Assembly (NCBI GenBank): GCA_028622995.1 | Contig: JAJQJQ010000008.1 | Location: 2,418,001-2,482,000, forward strand | Direction of reading: 5' to 3' | Origin: Panagrolaimus kolymaensis | Taxonomy: Eukaryota; Nematoda; Chromadorea; Rhabditida; Panagrolaimidae | Length of the DNA stretch: 64,000 nucleotides | Shown here: piece after piece, positions 31,902 through 44,554 of the stretch | How positions within the stretch are numbered: position 1 is the stretch's first letter | Layout: every line of letters starts with the position of its first letter | The notes under the pieces: model-generated | Told to the model about the DNA's origin: nothing | Databases searched by the model: none | What the model saw: only the letters and a program-made list of their open reading frames with translations | Program-made: the position numbers and the translations under genes

Positions 31902-34900
31902 CTGGAAAAGGTTAAAATGATAATAAATTAAAAAACAATGTATATAGCCTAGTTATTAATTTTCAACCAACAACAAAAAAATTATATTCGCGCTAAGACA
32001 CAAAAAATTAAGGCGATAATGTTTATTTTTGAGTTAAAAAATATTTAAAAAAGGATAATAATATACTTAACACACAAAAATGCAAGGATTTTGCACAGAT
32101 TTACCGATTATTTATGGGGCATTTGCGTCACTTGAGGATTGTTGTTTTATTTTTGTAAAAAAAAAATAAATTTAAGCGAAGGAGGTGAAAAAAAGATTTT
32201 TAAAGACTTAGGATTTTTTTAAGGGAGTAAAGTAACAAAAAAGTGATTAAAAATAATAATAAAAAATTGCAATCTGATGATTATATATAAAAATAAAAGT
32301 GATGGACAAAACAAGAATGTAAACGACAAAAAAGCTGCAGCCGATATTATGGTTAGCATCAACCAACAGAGATATATTTTTGTGTTGATGGTTTTTGATC
32401 GTCTGCTTTTTAAACATCTCATCAACTAGAAAGCTTCACCTCAACTAATTTACAATAATTTTTTTGATTGCCAATGAAAGGTATTTTTTCTAAGAGCAAG
32501 AAAGCAAAAATGGAAATTAATAAATGCAATGAAAAAAAAAATACAAAAGCCGATTATCACTTCATTAAAAGAAAAATTCTTTGGGTAATAAACAATTTTA
32601 CTTCCTTGAATTTACTGATCTTTGGCAGCTTTTGTAGCCTTTAGATTTTTTCAGGAGAAAAAAAGAGACTACGTACAAATATACAGTTCTATGGAATATA
32701 GAAAAAATTATTGTAAATATGCTAAAACTTTAAATTTATAAACTATTCGCGGCAAGATATTATGTAATAAGCATTTTTATATTTTTAAACCCTCAAATTT
32801 TAACTTTTCCCTGTTTAATTTTTTTCCATTCAAAAAGAAAAAGAAATAAATAAATTTAGAAGCTCCAAAAACAAAAATTTGTTTTTATACTTACAAATTT
32901 TTTTAATTGCTTTATATCCTACATTTAATAAAAAAATTTGTCTATACATTTTTTTTATGTATGTACTTTTTCAAATAATTTTCAAGGACCGCCTAAAATG
33001 TATTTGGTCTCTCAGAAGCAACAACAAAAAAACGTATGTAACAAAAAATTTTTTGTAGGAATCCATGAAATTATAATTGTAACCGTGTTTTTCCTTTAAT
33101 ATCTTTTGTTGGCGTCATCGAAGTTTTCTGGTGGGCTTTTCCACTTATCAACCAAAAACCTCCTCCAGAAGCTTAAACTTTTTCACACAGAAAAAAGTAG
33201 AGGTAATTTTATTATTATTTTTGAGGTTAATTAACTAACTCCCACACATAAAGGTTTATTTTCCACAATAACAATTCCATGAAATGAAAAATTAAAAAAA
33301 TAACGTTTTTAATTCTCAGTCTTTGATTATCAAAAGTTCCTTTTTCCCATTGTTTCTTTCTCATCACGAAGGTTATTTTTTTCTTATTAAACTTTTTTTA
33401 TTTAAATTGAACAATCAAAGAACTTTAAAGAAGGTGAATTTATTATTGAAATGTAAAAAAAATAATGGAAAAGTCCTTAAACATGTGCTTGATATTTTTC
33501 ATTTTTGCTATTGTCTGGCGAAAAAAAAGTATGGGAGCATATAAAAAAAAGTTTCCATGAAAAACAAAAAATAACAATTATTTTTTTCTTTACAAAGCTA
33601 ACTTTTTTTTCCTTAAGAAATAAATAATCATAAAATTATTAGTCAGATGGTCAACGACAAAAAAAAATAAAGAAAAAAAGTAAGGAAAACTTAAAAACGC
33701 ACTAAATAAATTTAATTTTATAAATTTAAAAAGAAAGAAGTGCCAATGTTTTTGTTGTTTTGTGGAATGAGAGAAACGAAGAAAGGCAAAGAAAGCAGCG
33801 AGACATTTAATTTTGTATGGCTTTTCACTTTTTGGATTTATTTAAAAATTAAAAAGGAGGGAGAGACACAGTGATTATTAAAAAATCAAAAATTAAAAAT
33901 TTTTTGAAGCCGTATAAAAAAAGTAGACAAAAATTTAAAAACAAAACAAAATAAAAAGGAATGACAAGAAAAAAGCTGAGAGTGGCACTCGTCTTAATAT
34001 TTTTAGTTTAATGTCAAAAAAATAATTATTAAATCTTTGGTTATTGTACTTCAAACTTTGGTGATGAAAGAGAAATATATGAAAAATGTCCAAAAAGGAG
34101 TTAATCAAAATTATGTTAAAGATATTTGTGTTTGAGTCTCGTAAACCCCGGAAAATGTTAAAAATTAATATATTTTAAAATTTTTATAAAAATAAATAGC
34201 CAACGTGAGCTTTTGTTCTTCCACGAAATTACAAAATTATATTTTTTATTACTTTTTGATACCCAATTATTTACATTTTTTAATTTTTTACTTTACCGTG
34301 ATTGCCTCGCTTTTTTATTTTTTTGATTTCTAAATCCAAACCAGCAAAGCAACTAAAAATAAACAACAACAACGACAAAAGCTAAACACCATTTTCTTTC
34401 GTGACTTTGTCAACAACATCTGATTTTTCGATGATGCAAATTCATTTTTTATCTTTTATTTTTTAATACCACCTTATCGCTTTTAGTTTTTTGATTAAAA
34501 TAACTAAACTAAATAAGTAATAGAGTAAGTGATTTCGTTTTTCCATTTTTAGACGGCAGCAATGAGAGGCAATCCTCTTTCCTTTACTTTCACCTTTTTC
34601 TGTAAAATCTTCCATTTTTTATCTCCATCCTACTCCTCCTACTTTTTTTAGTTGCTGCTACCGACACTTTTGAGTTACTACCTTTCTTAAAAAAAAAGGT
34701 AAGCTTCTCGATTTTTGATGGCAAAGAAAAAAATAAAATCGGCGCACACCACACACAAAAAAATATTAAAGAAAAAGGCACGATATTTAAGTAAAAAATT
34801 TATATTCCGATAATGCACGCAAATAAAAAGGAAGAAAAGCTGATTTTCTCATAAGTATATTAAAAAAAGTGAAATAATAATAAGCAACAAAAGTAAGTGA

Positions 34901-36239
34901 GTAAAAATTACAAAAATTATTTGGCTACAGAATAAACCAATCATTAACGAACAAAAGTGAATGGATGAAATTTACCGTACAAAAGATTTATGGCTCAAGC
35001 TGTTGCGAGGATAAAATTAGTAAATGTTAAAAAGAAAAGCACCTCTCCCAAAAAAATAATATGAGAAAACCTAACAATGCAAATCCATGAATTTATGACC
35101 TTTTATAAGTAAAACAAAAAAAAACTTTTTTAGCTTTTATTAAACAACAAAAACATGTTTATTTATTTTTAGAGAACGCATGCCACAGTAGTTTAAGGAT
35201 TTCAACAAACTCATATGACTCTCCACTTCTTCATCTCTTCTTTCGGCAGAAGTCTGTTAAATGTCATTTTAGAAAGATACAAATTTTTGTTAACAAGATT
35301 TTTTTTGGAAAAAAATACATATGACTCAAATAGATAACCATTAAAATGGAGAAAGAGGAATTTCATACAACTTCAAGGATTTTTACTAAAAATATGAAAA
35401 ACAGCTGATTTTTTTGTTTATTTTTGTTAAAGGTGAACTTTGTCCAAAATTTGGTGGAAAAGAGAAAATGCAACAGAAATTTGGGCAAAGATCACTTTTT
35501 TTTAAATTATGCATCTTTTTCAGAAGAAAAATTTTCCACATCGAAATTTTAATAAAGATGCATTTTTTGATTTTATTAAAGTTTGATTTTGCAAAAATGG
35601 TAAATTTGGAAAAAAAACCAATGAAATTGAAAATACGGGCCTGATTTGTTTTTGCAAAATTTATGAATATTCAATGATTTTTTTTGGAAGCTTACTCTTT
35701 TCACTTTTATTAAATTCAATTATTAATAAAAGATGTTTAATTGTTTGCAGCTTTTTTTATATATTTTTTCTTAATATCCTGCTTGAACATGGAAGTTTAG
35801 ATTTTTTTTTAACCAACAGCGCTAATGTTTTTTTACGAATTATAACAATTAAAGAAGAGTTTTGATAATTAAAAAAAAAAAGAAAATAAAACGATAAAAT
35901 TATAAAATTTTTTTAACATCGCATGGTTTATTTATTTTTTAAAAGAAAGCTATGAATTTTTAATTTTATTTTTTGGTGCTGAAGTTTTTTCGCATATTAT
36001 AATAGTAAACTAAATATAATTATTTGGCGGTGTTTCAATTATGTGATTATTTCATATTTTTACGATTTTTTTGTTTCATAAATGGTATAAAAAACTTATG
36101 GTATGGCAGAAGAGCTTTTGCTTACAAAGACAGATTTTCAAGTTTTGGTGGAAGTCAATTCTTCGAAAAGTAGGAATTTCTAAAAAATAAAATAAAAATA
36201 AAAAAGATTTAAAAAATTTTTTTTGAAGCTTTGTCGAAA
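31902..36239. other. Gene-poor stretch, probable receptor intron
   Basis: AT-rich, with scattered poly-A/poly-T and no conserved-looking frame. Short open frames are composition effects. If the distant first exon at 43337 is real, this lies in an intron of about 11.4 kb. A TATA-like TATAAAAAAC at 36086-36095 serves the plus-strand gene that follows. Confidence 0.45.
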
Positions 36240-38763
36240 ATGATTATTGCTTTATTCATTTGTTTGATCCCAATTTTCTTAAACCCGTCATTATCTGAAG
36301 CTCAGTGCACTACACCCAATGGTTGTCCCATAGGTGGAACATGGTCAGAATGGAGTAATGGAAGTTGCAATGACACATGTGGGTTATGCGGAGTTAAGAC
36401 TCAAACTCGAACATGTCTCTCAGCTGCGAATGGATGTCCATGCACGGGACCAAGTACCTATGAAGGTGCTCGATGCCCGGATACATTATGTCCTTTTCCT
36501 CGATCCTCATGTTGTTTGGATATTGCAAAAGCTGCAAATATTGGAGGAGTTATCAAATGTGCTTTACTTTCTAATGCTACAGCAGTGCCACCATTACCTA
36601 CCACATCATCACCTTGCACTACGACCACCATCACTACCACCACCTCAGTGCCTCCAGTATTAGAAGGATCACAATGCAGCAGTACTGGGCCAGATGGTTG
36701 TCCTATTGGAGGTACATGGTCAGATTGGAGTTCAGGAAGTTGCAATGACACTTGTGGATTATGCGGAATAATGATTCAAACTAGGACATGCTTATCCGAA
36801 GCCACAGGATGTCCTTGTACTGGGCCTAGCATTTATAATGGTGAAAGATGCGCGGCTCCTCCATGTCCATTTCCTCGAGCTTCATGTTGCAATTCGAAAG
36901 CTGGAGCAAGTGGAGGAATAATTGTTTGTCTTCCGTTTGCCAATGAAACAACAACAATCGCACCATTACCTACAACTACGACAGCCACTCCATGCACAAC
37001 TACAACCATAACAACCACGACTACCAAAAACCCTACAACATTGACATCTACTATCGCTACAACAACTTGTTCAACTACCACAACTACTTTGCCCTTATCG
37101 ACGACGACTACCGTACCTTTAACGACGACGACTACAGTACCTTTAACGACGACGACTACCATGCCAACATGTCCTAAATTTGCTGATACAGCTGGAATTT
37201 TCATTTCAAATGATGTTAAATTAATTGATTGGCTGTATGGAATTGTTCCAGCTGTTGGTAAGCGTGATTTTTTACAGATGATTGCATAAAAACGCGGCCA
37301 AAGCTTGTTAACAATCTTTATTATCTTGGTAGAATTATCTTTTTTCTAAGAATTTTGAAAATCTAAATAAAATTTATTTCACCATAGGACCAGAATTTAG
37401 TGATTTCGAAACTATACCAAACTAACAGAGGCAAAATCCTGTTTTACGTTTATGAAAACATAAATAAACAAGAAGTCTGCAAAATTTAGAATTCAAAAAA
37501 AGTAAAAGAGAAATAGGATTTTTAGAAAAAAATAGCTTTTATATTTTGTTTTTTGAGACCTAAATATTGGCATTTTCGGAAAGTTCGCGGAATGATAAAA
37601 TCGGTTGGCCAACTATGAGAAGCAAGGCATGTCTGGTGCCTGTTTTTACCGATTTGTAGTACCACTAAGGATGCTTCAAACGAGTTATAAAATTTTCATA
37701 TACCTTGGGTTATCATGGAATTAATAGCCCCTAAAGCATCAAGATGCCAATGTTGGTTGAACAACGATATTTTGGACTTTTAAGCTTATGTTTTCGATGT
37801 TTTTCTTTCATAATAACTATTTTTTACGCTTAAAATTACTATTAGTAAGAGATTTGATACCAATGTATGTGATTTTAATAGCAAATCATAGCTATTTTAT
37901 AGCAAAAAGTAAGCTAAAGGCTTATAGTAGCCATTTTACAAAAAATGTGATTATGGTTAAGAAAGCTATCTGTCGAGTAAATATATGTCAAAAACGCGCT
38001 AAAAATAGCTGAAAAATGCTTGGGATAACATAAAAATAGCAGTGTTAGTCAAAATATAAATAATTTCAAAAATAGTCAAAAACATCGTTGTTCAACCAAC
38101 ATTGGCATCTTGATGCTTTAGGGGCTATTAATTCCATGATAACCCAAGGTATATGAAAACTTTTATTACTCATTTGAAGCACACTTACTGGGACTACAAA
38201 TCGGTAAAAACAGGCACCAGACATGTTTTGATCCTCATAGTTGGCCAACCGATTTTAATATTCCGCGAATTTTCCGAAAATGCCAATAACTAGGCTTTAA
38301 GCTATCCATAATTCTTACTAAATTACTTTACTTTATAGAAACCTGTGGCACCACGAGCACTGGAAACAAAGCCTATTACAATGGAAGCACGCCAGAAGAT
38401 ATATCAGTTTTTGCTGATGCTCAATATTCTGCAGGAGCATGGGATCGAACATCGTGTGCTAGTCCATGTATCTGCGATGCCACTGGAGAATGTTTTACTC
38501 CCGAATCTACTATAGCTGGAGATTTAGAAAATCCTGCTATCGTTCTTTATCCTCATTGCAATTCACCAACTGAATGTTATATGGCAATTATTTTATCCAG
38601 TGATGGATCACTTCAAAGCACAACAACATCAAAAACTTATACATCCGATGGACAAATTGACGTAGATGAGTATTTTAGTAATTTTCCTATAACAAATTCG
38701 GATGCTTATATGAGAGCCACCAGTATTGGATGCAATGGTTGCCCAGTTAATATGGGAACTTAA
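36240..38763 (+). CDS. Secreted TSP1-like / mucin-linker protein
   Basis: Two exons, 36240..37257 and 38339..38763, are spliced GTAAGC...TTTATAG in phase 1, giving 480 residues. The start is the ATG at 36240 followed by a signal peptide (MIIALFICLIPIFLNPSLSEA). Two near-identical TSP1-like modules follow (residues ~25-95 and ~140-215): GGTWSEWSNGSCNDTCGLCG ... CPFPRSSCC. A Thr-rich mucin-like linker with TTTTT blocks separates them from the C-terminal Cys-rich domain. That domain (CGTTSTGNKAYYNGSTPEDIS, AGAWDRTSCASPC, SIGCNGCPVN) resembles nematode DUF281-type domains. The gene appears to lie antisense within the long intron of the nuclear receptor. A heavily O-glycosylated extracellular or cuticle-surface role is plausible. 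Confidence 0.8.
37098..37160 (+). repeat. 24-bp tandem repeats encoding the Thr-rich linker
   Basis: Units around GTACCTTTAACGACGACGAC occur about 2.5 times in a row, each adding VPLTTTTT to the mucin-like linker. Confidence 0.7.
37567..38286. mobile_element. Long-TIR MITE, TA target duplication (copy 2)
   Basis: The arms begin TTGGCATTTTCGG and end CCGAAAATGCCAA, with TA outside both (37565-37566 and 38287-38288). The arms and middle resemble the element at 3005-3713 (GGCCAACTATG, ACCGATTTGTAG, AAAGCATCAAGATGCCAA, AAAGGCTTATAGTAG), but the outermost ~30 bases differ. It lies wholly inside the single intron of the TSP1-like gene, so coding is unaffected. Confidence 0.8.
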
Positions 38764-41700
38764 CTTAATTCAATAAAATATTAAAAAAAGCTATACTTCA
38801 TTCATTTAAAATTTAAGAGAATTGTAAGAAATTTTTTGTGATTTGTTTAACAATAAATAAATAGCAGTTGTTTTACAAAAAATCGCAAGTTTTCTCCATT
38901 TTTAGCTTGAAAGGAAAAAGTTCAAAGTTAAATTTAAATAACGAATTACTAAAAAAAAGTTGTTTTTGCTAATTACTTTGCCATGTGAAAAATTAATTTC
39001 TTCCACCTTTTTTTTAAATTTTCTAAGAATTATTACTCACAAAAAAAGAAAGCAAATAGGATTTTAAAAAAGTTTTCTTGCATTTGCCCTTTTGAAAATA
39101 CTATTTAATCAAAGCTTCTGTTGGTTGAAGAAAGGTGGAAAAAAAGGAAGAAGAAAAAATATTGGTGACGTAAAGCAAAAAATAAAAAAATTCATGGGAG
39201 AAAAAAAATTATTATGGAAAAGCTTCTCTGTTGTTATTGTCGAGAAAAATAGCTTATTTTTTTTACTTTACTTTCTTTATTTTTCACATTTGGTTGGTAG
39301 ACAAGCGGGTTAATAATGATTAAGAATGAAAAATAATAATTTTAGAATCCTAAAAATAGGCATTGCATTCCATTTTAGTAGGTTAAAAAAATTATGTAAT
39401 TTTTGATATGTCGGCCAAAAGTGCAATCGCCGCAAAAGCTCCAAGCTATTTAGAAAAGAAGATAATAAATGAGAAATAACTTAATATTATTATTTAAAAA
39501 AACTGTATTATTTATTTAAATAAATAAAATTAAGAAGCTTTAAAATTTCCTAGCAAACAAATAAAAAAAAAGTACAGTTTTCGTGACGAGGTTCGTGTAA
39601 CTAATTTTTCTAGAGTATGCAGCTAATTTTTACTCAAAAATAAGCCGAGCGTCTTTTATCCCTAAATTAAAGCAAGAAAAAGGTACAAAAAATTTATGAG
39701 AAAAAAAGAGAGAAAAAAATGTCTTTGAACTTGAAACAAATCAAAATACAAAAAAAAACAAGATTGACTTTTTATGCCAAAATGCAATATATTTTTCTAA
39801 TTTAAAAAAAGTGAAGATTTTCAACAAATGTTTATAACTATTAAATTTATTTAAATTTTAATCCCCGATTTTAGCAGAAACAAAACTATAAAAACAGAAT
39901 TATTTAAAGTTTAATATGGGATTTAAAAAGGCATTAATAAGGTTAATCATATTGGTTAAAGCTTAAACTTGTAATAACAACAACAACCTCCACATTGTTT
40001 ATAAAGCAAGTTTCTTGGAATCCAAAAACACGGTAGTTTAAAGACCACAAAATTGCACGGAAATCAACGCCAGAAATAAGAAAAATTAAACAAAAGTAGC
40101 CAAAAAAAAGTTTGGAAAGTAAAACGGATTTTTTCTTACTAAAAAATATATTAAAAAACATAAAAGTGCGACAAAAGATATATAACAAAATTCAATAAGT
40201 TATTATTCATTTCAGAGGATTTTCAAAATTCTCACACTTTGTAAAAATAAAATTAAAAACTCACAATTTTTTTCAAAAATTAAAAAAACCAAAAGTTTAT
40301 TTTCAAAGCAGTTTTACCAACTTCGGGAATAAAATCTCTGTAAAAAAGTAAAAACGAAAATTTTAATTTTTCCCCAATATTTTCTTTTCCCCATTGCAAG
40401 CCAAAACACACTTTTTTCAAATAAAAAACACGCAAAAAAAGCTACAATATTTTGATTTTTTTTAGGCTTACGTCTTTTTATATTCATTCTGAAAACCAGG
40501 CTTAAAATTTGCGTACAAAAATACATATTATAAACAGAAGCAGCAGTAGCAAAATAAAGACTCATTAGAAAAATTAAATTTGGCTTTTCTCGTCGCTTTT
40601 TTTTTTAAATAAACTCCAAAAATAACATATACACGCCGCTTTTCACACGGAAGCCGTTTTACCTTTTTAATCTAAAAATAAAAAACCCTTTTTCGTAGTT
40701 TTTTTTCTTTCGTTGAATGCTGAAATTTTCTTCGAATTAAATAAAGAAAATTAAAAGACAACGAAGGAAGATGGAGAGTGAAATCCTTGGAGAAGTTTAG
40801 CCTTTTGGACTTAATTCGATCCGATCAAAGATGAAAAGAAAAAAAATGCATTAAATAATTAATTTGACCAGGGTTCTAGATAATAAAAAATTTTCTAATC
40901 AAAAAATTTTTGAATCGCCCTGAAAAATTATAAAATTGATAATTAAAAAATATTACATGCCTTTCTAAAAAAAATATGCCAGATAAATTTTTATAGTTCT
41001 TATACGCTTATAATTATAAATTCTATTTTGCAACACAGAAGCTCTACAAATATTCTACAAAAAAAAATAAAGCATTTTGTTAAATCCAATAAGCAGCTAT
41101 ACATATTTTATACATACATACATGTGCCAAAAACAAAACAAAAAATTATATTTTATAAATCCAATAAATTCTTATCCTACAAATTTTTCTAGCAACAAAT
41201 AAAAAAAAGTGTTTAAAATAAAATATATTTTTCAACAGAATATACATAGTTTTTTGAGACAAATATTTAATTGTAAAAAAAAACCGAGAGTAAAGTAAAT
41301 TTGAAAGAAATTTAGAAAAAAACACAAACTTTTATATGAGTTCAGAATTTCATAAAAATTTTATATCTCTTCTCAAAAAACGCCCATATTCAAATAAAAA
41401 AAATTAGTTCATACGTAGAAAAAAATTACCTATCAAAGAAGAAGATTACTGCCTAGGACGACAATGACAGAAGTTTAATCGTTTCGAAAATACATACAAT
41501 ATTAAAATGAAAAATCATTTTTTTTTCTTTAGAAAAATTTTTTAATAGCAAAAAAAAACAGAGATCACCGACTTTATCAAAGTTCTCTGTTTTTTAAGTC
41601 CAATGAACCATACTACTTTTATGTATATCTCTTTCTCTTTGCAGGAATGTGTGATCTCTGCATTCACTACAAAAAAATTACTAACAATATTGGTGAATTT

Positions 41701-43336
41701 AAAAATTCCCACCAAAGCTATAAACTCATCATCTTTCTTTTTTACCCTTTAATCAGCTCATTGTTTTAAAACTCCAATCCCAGAAACCAACTACGTAAAT
41801 AAATATATGAAATAAAAGAAAAAGTGTTCTCTGTTTAAAACTGATCTCTGTGAAACAGTGCTTTTTCTTTTTGGTGATTCAACATTTTCATGGAAAAGGG
41901 TTTTTAATGTAAAAATTAATTTACGCCTACTAATAGACGCTTAAACAAAATTAATACGCGGCGGCTATTCATTAATCTTTCCAAACATGAAAAAATTATT
42001 CATTTTTCACCAATGTAAAATTCCTTAAAAAATCAAATTTTTAACAAAAAACAAAGAATGAAAAAGAAATGCATTTTTTTGATAAAAGTTTAAAATCCAA
42101 GAATCCCAGAAAGTGTCAGATTATCGCAACATTTTATAATAAATATTTAGAAGCACTTTGCTAGCTAATAAAAAAATGGAAACCTTTTTGAAACATTAAA
42201 AAACCCAAGAAATATAAAATTTCAAAGATCAACAAAAAAAACAGACAGCATCAAACTAAAGAAAATTTTAGGAAGAAAAATATAAAAGGCCGACAAACAT
42301 TTTAAAATGAAAAAAGTAAAAAAAAGATGGCTTTAAATAGAAAGAAAAGTCATTAAAAAAATTTTTCAGAAAACATTAGAAAGCTCCGATAATCGAAAGA
42401 TCTCTGAATTTTACAATGGGTTTTTTTACTATTTTTAATTCATTAAAATTTTTACCGGCAAATTCGTACTTAAAAAAACAACCAGAGAGTTATGTGATTT
42501 CTAAAATATAAAATCGCCACTCTTTTTGTTTTGCAAAAAAAGTGTATTCCACAAAAAAAGCATCGGTTTAAAAACCGCTTTTTGAACCCATCTTTAAATA
42601 AATATTTTTTTAAAGCCAATGATCATTCACTCCTTCGAAGAGTTTTTTGTTCTTTAATCCAAAGTCAAATATTAAACCAGAAAAAAACATTAGCAGCCAT
42701 ATTTAAAATCCAAATTTAAAAAATAAATATAAAATTATTTTATAGTCAAAGAAAACATTTAAATTTGTTTATACAAATTTTTTAAATAAATTTGTTTTTT
42801 ATATTTAAAAAAGAAAAAGAAAAGAGATTTACATACATATGTTTAATTTTTTTTGTAAGGATGCGAAGAGGGAGAGAAGAAAGATTAAAACATGCAATGT
42901 AAGGTTTAAAAAATAAAGATTAAAAAAATTTTCAAAGTTCAAAAATAAATAAATAGCAAAACTTTGGATTTGGAAAAAGTAGGGATAAAAAGAAAGCAAA
43001 ATATTTTTCTTTATGTTTATTTAAAAAAAAAAGAAGATTAAGTGTTTTTTCTAAAAGCTTAAAGTTTCTTTTTTCAAAAAAGGAAAAAAATAAATTTAGC
43101 AAAGAACTTGAATTTGAATAAATTTTACAGGTTTTCGTGTCGGGGATTCATTCAGAAAAAAATTATAATACAATAATAGTTTTTTAAATTCTGTTTGTTT
43201 TTGATCCTAATGCCAATTTATAAATTTAATCCGAAAGAAAAATTTCATTTATGCAAATATTTCTCCTTTTTATACGCGATTTCTGTTCTTCAAAACTAAG
43301 ATAATGTTAAGTTTAAAATAAATAAAAATAACTTAC
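38764..43336. other. Gene-poor AT-rich stretch
   Basis: I find no supported gene on either strand. It is either intergenic or, if the exon at 43337 belongs to the nuclear receptor, part of its first intron. Small frames have no domain, no start context and biased composition. Confidence 0.45.
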
Positions 43337-43341
43337 TTCAT
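43337..43341 (-). other. Candidate start exon of the nuclear receptor
   Basis: On the minus strand the sequence ATAATGAA|GTAAGT gives an ATG followed by a good splice donor. Its phase fits the exon at 31901 exactly (M-N-P-T-S-S). One chance match in three is expected for phase and such donors are common, so this is only a candidate. Confidence 0.25.
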
Positions 43342-44554
43342 TATCGAAGAAATAATAAATATTAAAGTTGAGAGGTGAACAATAAATAAATTCAACAATA
43401 GGATTTTGTTATGGCCAAAAAATGTCTTTTGTAAGTTACAGTTTTCTAGTTTTTTCAAACCCAAAAACAAAAGAAAGAAAGGTAGGCAGGCGGATGATGT
43501 TTGTTGTTGTTTTGTTTATTTTTTTGTTGTTGATGGAGGATACATTTCCAAAGTAATTTTTGTTTTATAATTTTCTAAAAAGATATGTTTTTAAAATTGC
43601 TAAGAGTAGCTTCTTTCTCAATGATCTTTTATTATTTATTAAGATTATGTAATTAATCCTCTCTTTCAGTTTCGGTGACTGCAAAAACAGTAAACACCAA
43701 CATAACAAAAAGTTAAAATGGTATTTTGGCCTGATTCTTTTGTTTTTAGCCTTTTTTCGTTTATTATAATTTACGAAAGATACTTTACTTTTGAAAACAC
43801 ATAAAAACCTATTAGTAAAAAGCCTCTATAGCTAGATTATCCTGAGCTAATCGACAAAAATGGTTTTTCTTAGATATTTTTGCAATGTTGCGAAAGTTCT
43901 AAAAATAACAAAATTTTGCAAAGTGGTATCAATTTTTTCGAAATCATTTTTACTAACAAAATCGATAAATATTATAAAAAAAAAATAAAATATTTTCCTA
44001 TATTTCGAAATAAGCTAATTTTTTACAGTTTTTAAACTTTTTTTCTTTCTTAAAATTCTGTAGAAAAAAATATTGACAACGTTTTTTTAATCCTACTTTT
44101 GTAAAAAAAAATTTACTATTCTTTTTACCGTATTTTTTTTTTGCACCCATCCATTACACTTTTTTTGCAGCTCGCCATTTTATTTTTATTTTTTTGCAAA
44201 AAAAGAGAAGATGATAAATTTAATGTCTTATTTTTTACGTAAACCGTTTTAAGTCTTACTCAACAATCTTTTGGTGGATTATCTATCTTTGATCAATGAT
44301 GCGCTTTTTAATTTTATTATTTTTTTTGTTACGGTTACTTTAATTAATGAGATTGTTGTTGGTGAAGAAGATGGACAACAACAACAACAACAAGAAAAAA
44401 TAATAAACATTAAAAAATGCTGTTGTTTACAAAATAATTTGTAATATGGAAAATGGAGATCGGACAATTTTTTAAGTGTTTCACAAAAATTCGAAGAAAA
44501 AAAAAGAATTTTTGTCATAGTTTAAAAAAAAGGTGTTTATATTTTATTTATTTT
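43342..44554. other. Intergenic, AT-rich
   Basis: No gene is supported. If the receptor start at 43339 is right, the promoter lies here. A CAA/TTG tract near 44375 is a simple repeat. Confidence 0.35.

Noticed and set aside
28550..36200. Several 60-75-codon frames in the long AT-rich stretch
   Set aside because: Lys/Phe/Asn/Ile-rich composition typical of random AT-rich DNA, no splice partners and no domain.
36458..37204. Long minus-strand frames opposite the TSP1-like gene
   Set aside because: They are shadows of the repetitive Thr-rich coding sequence; the plus strand has the signal peptide, domains and splice sites.
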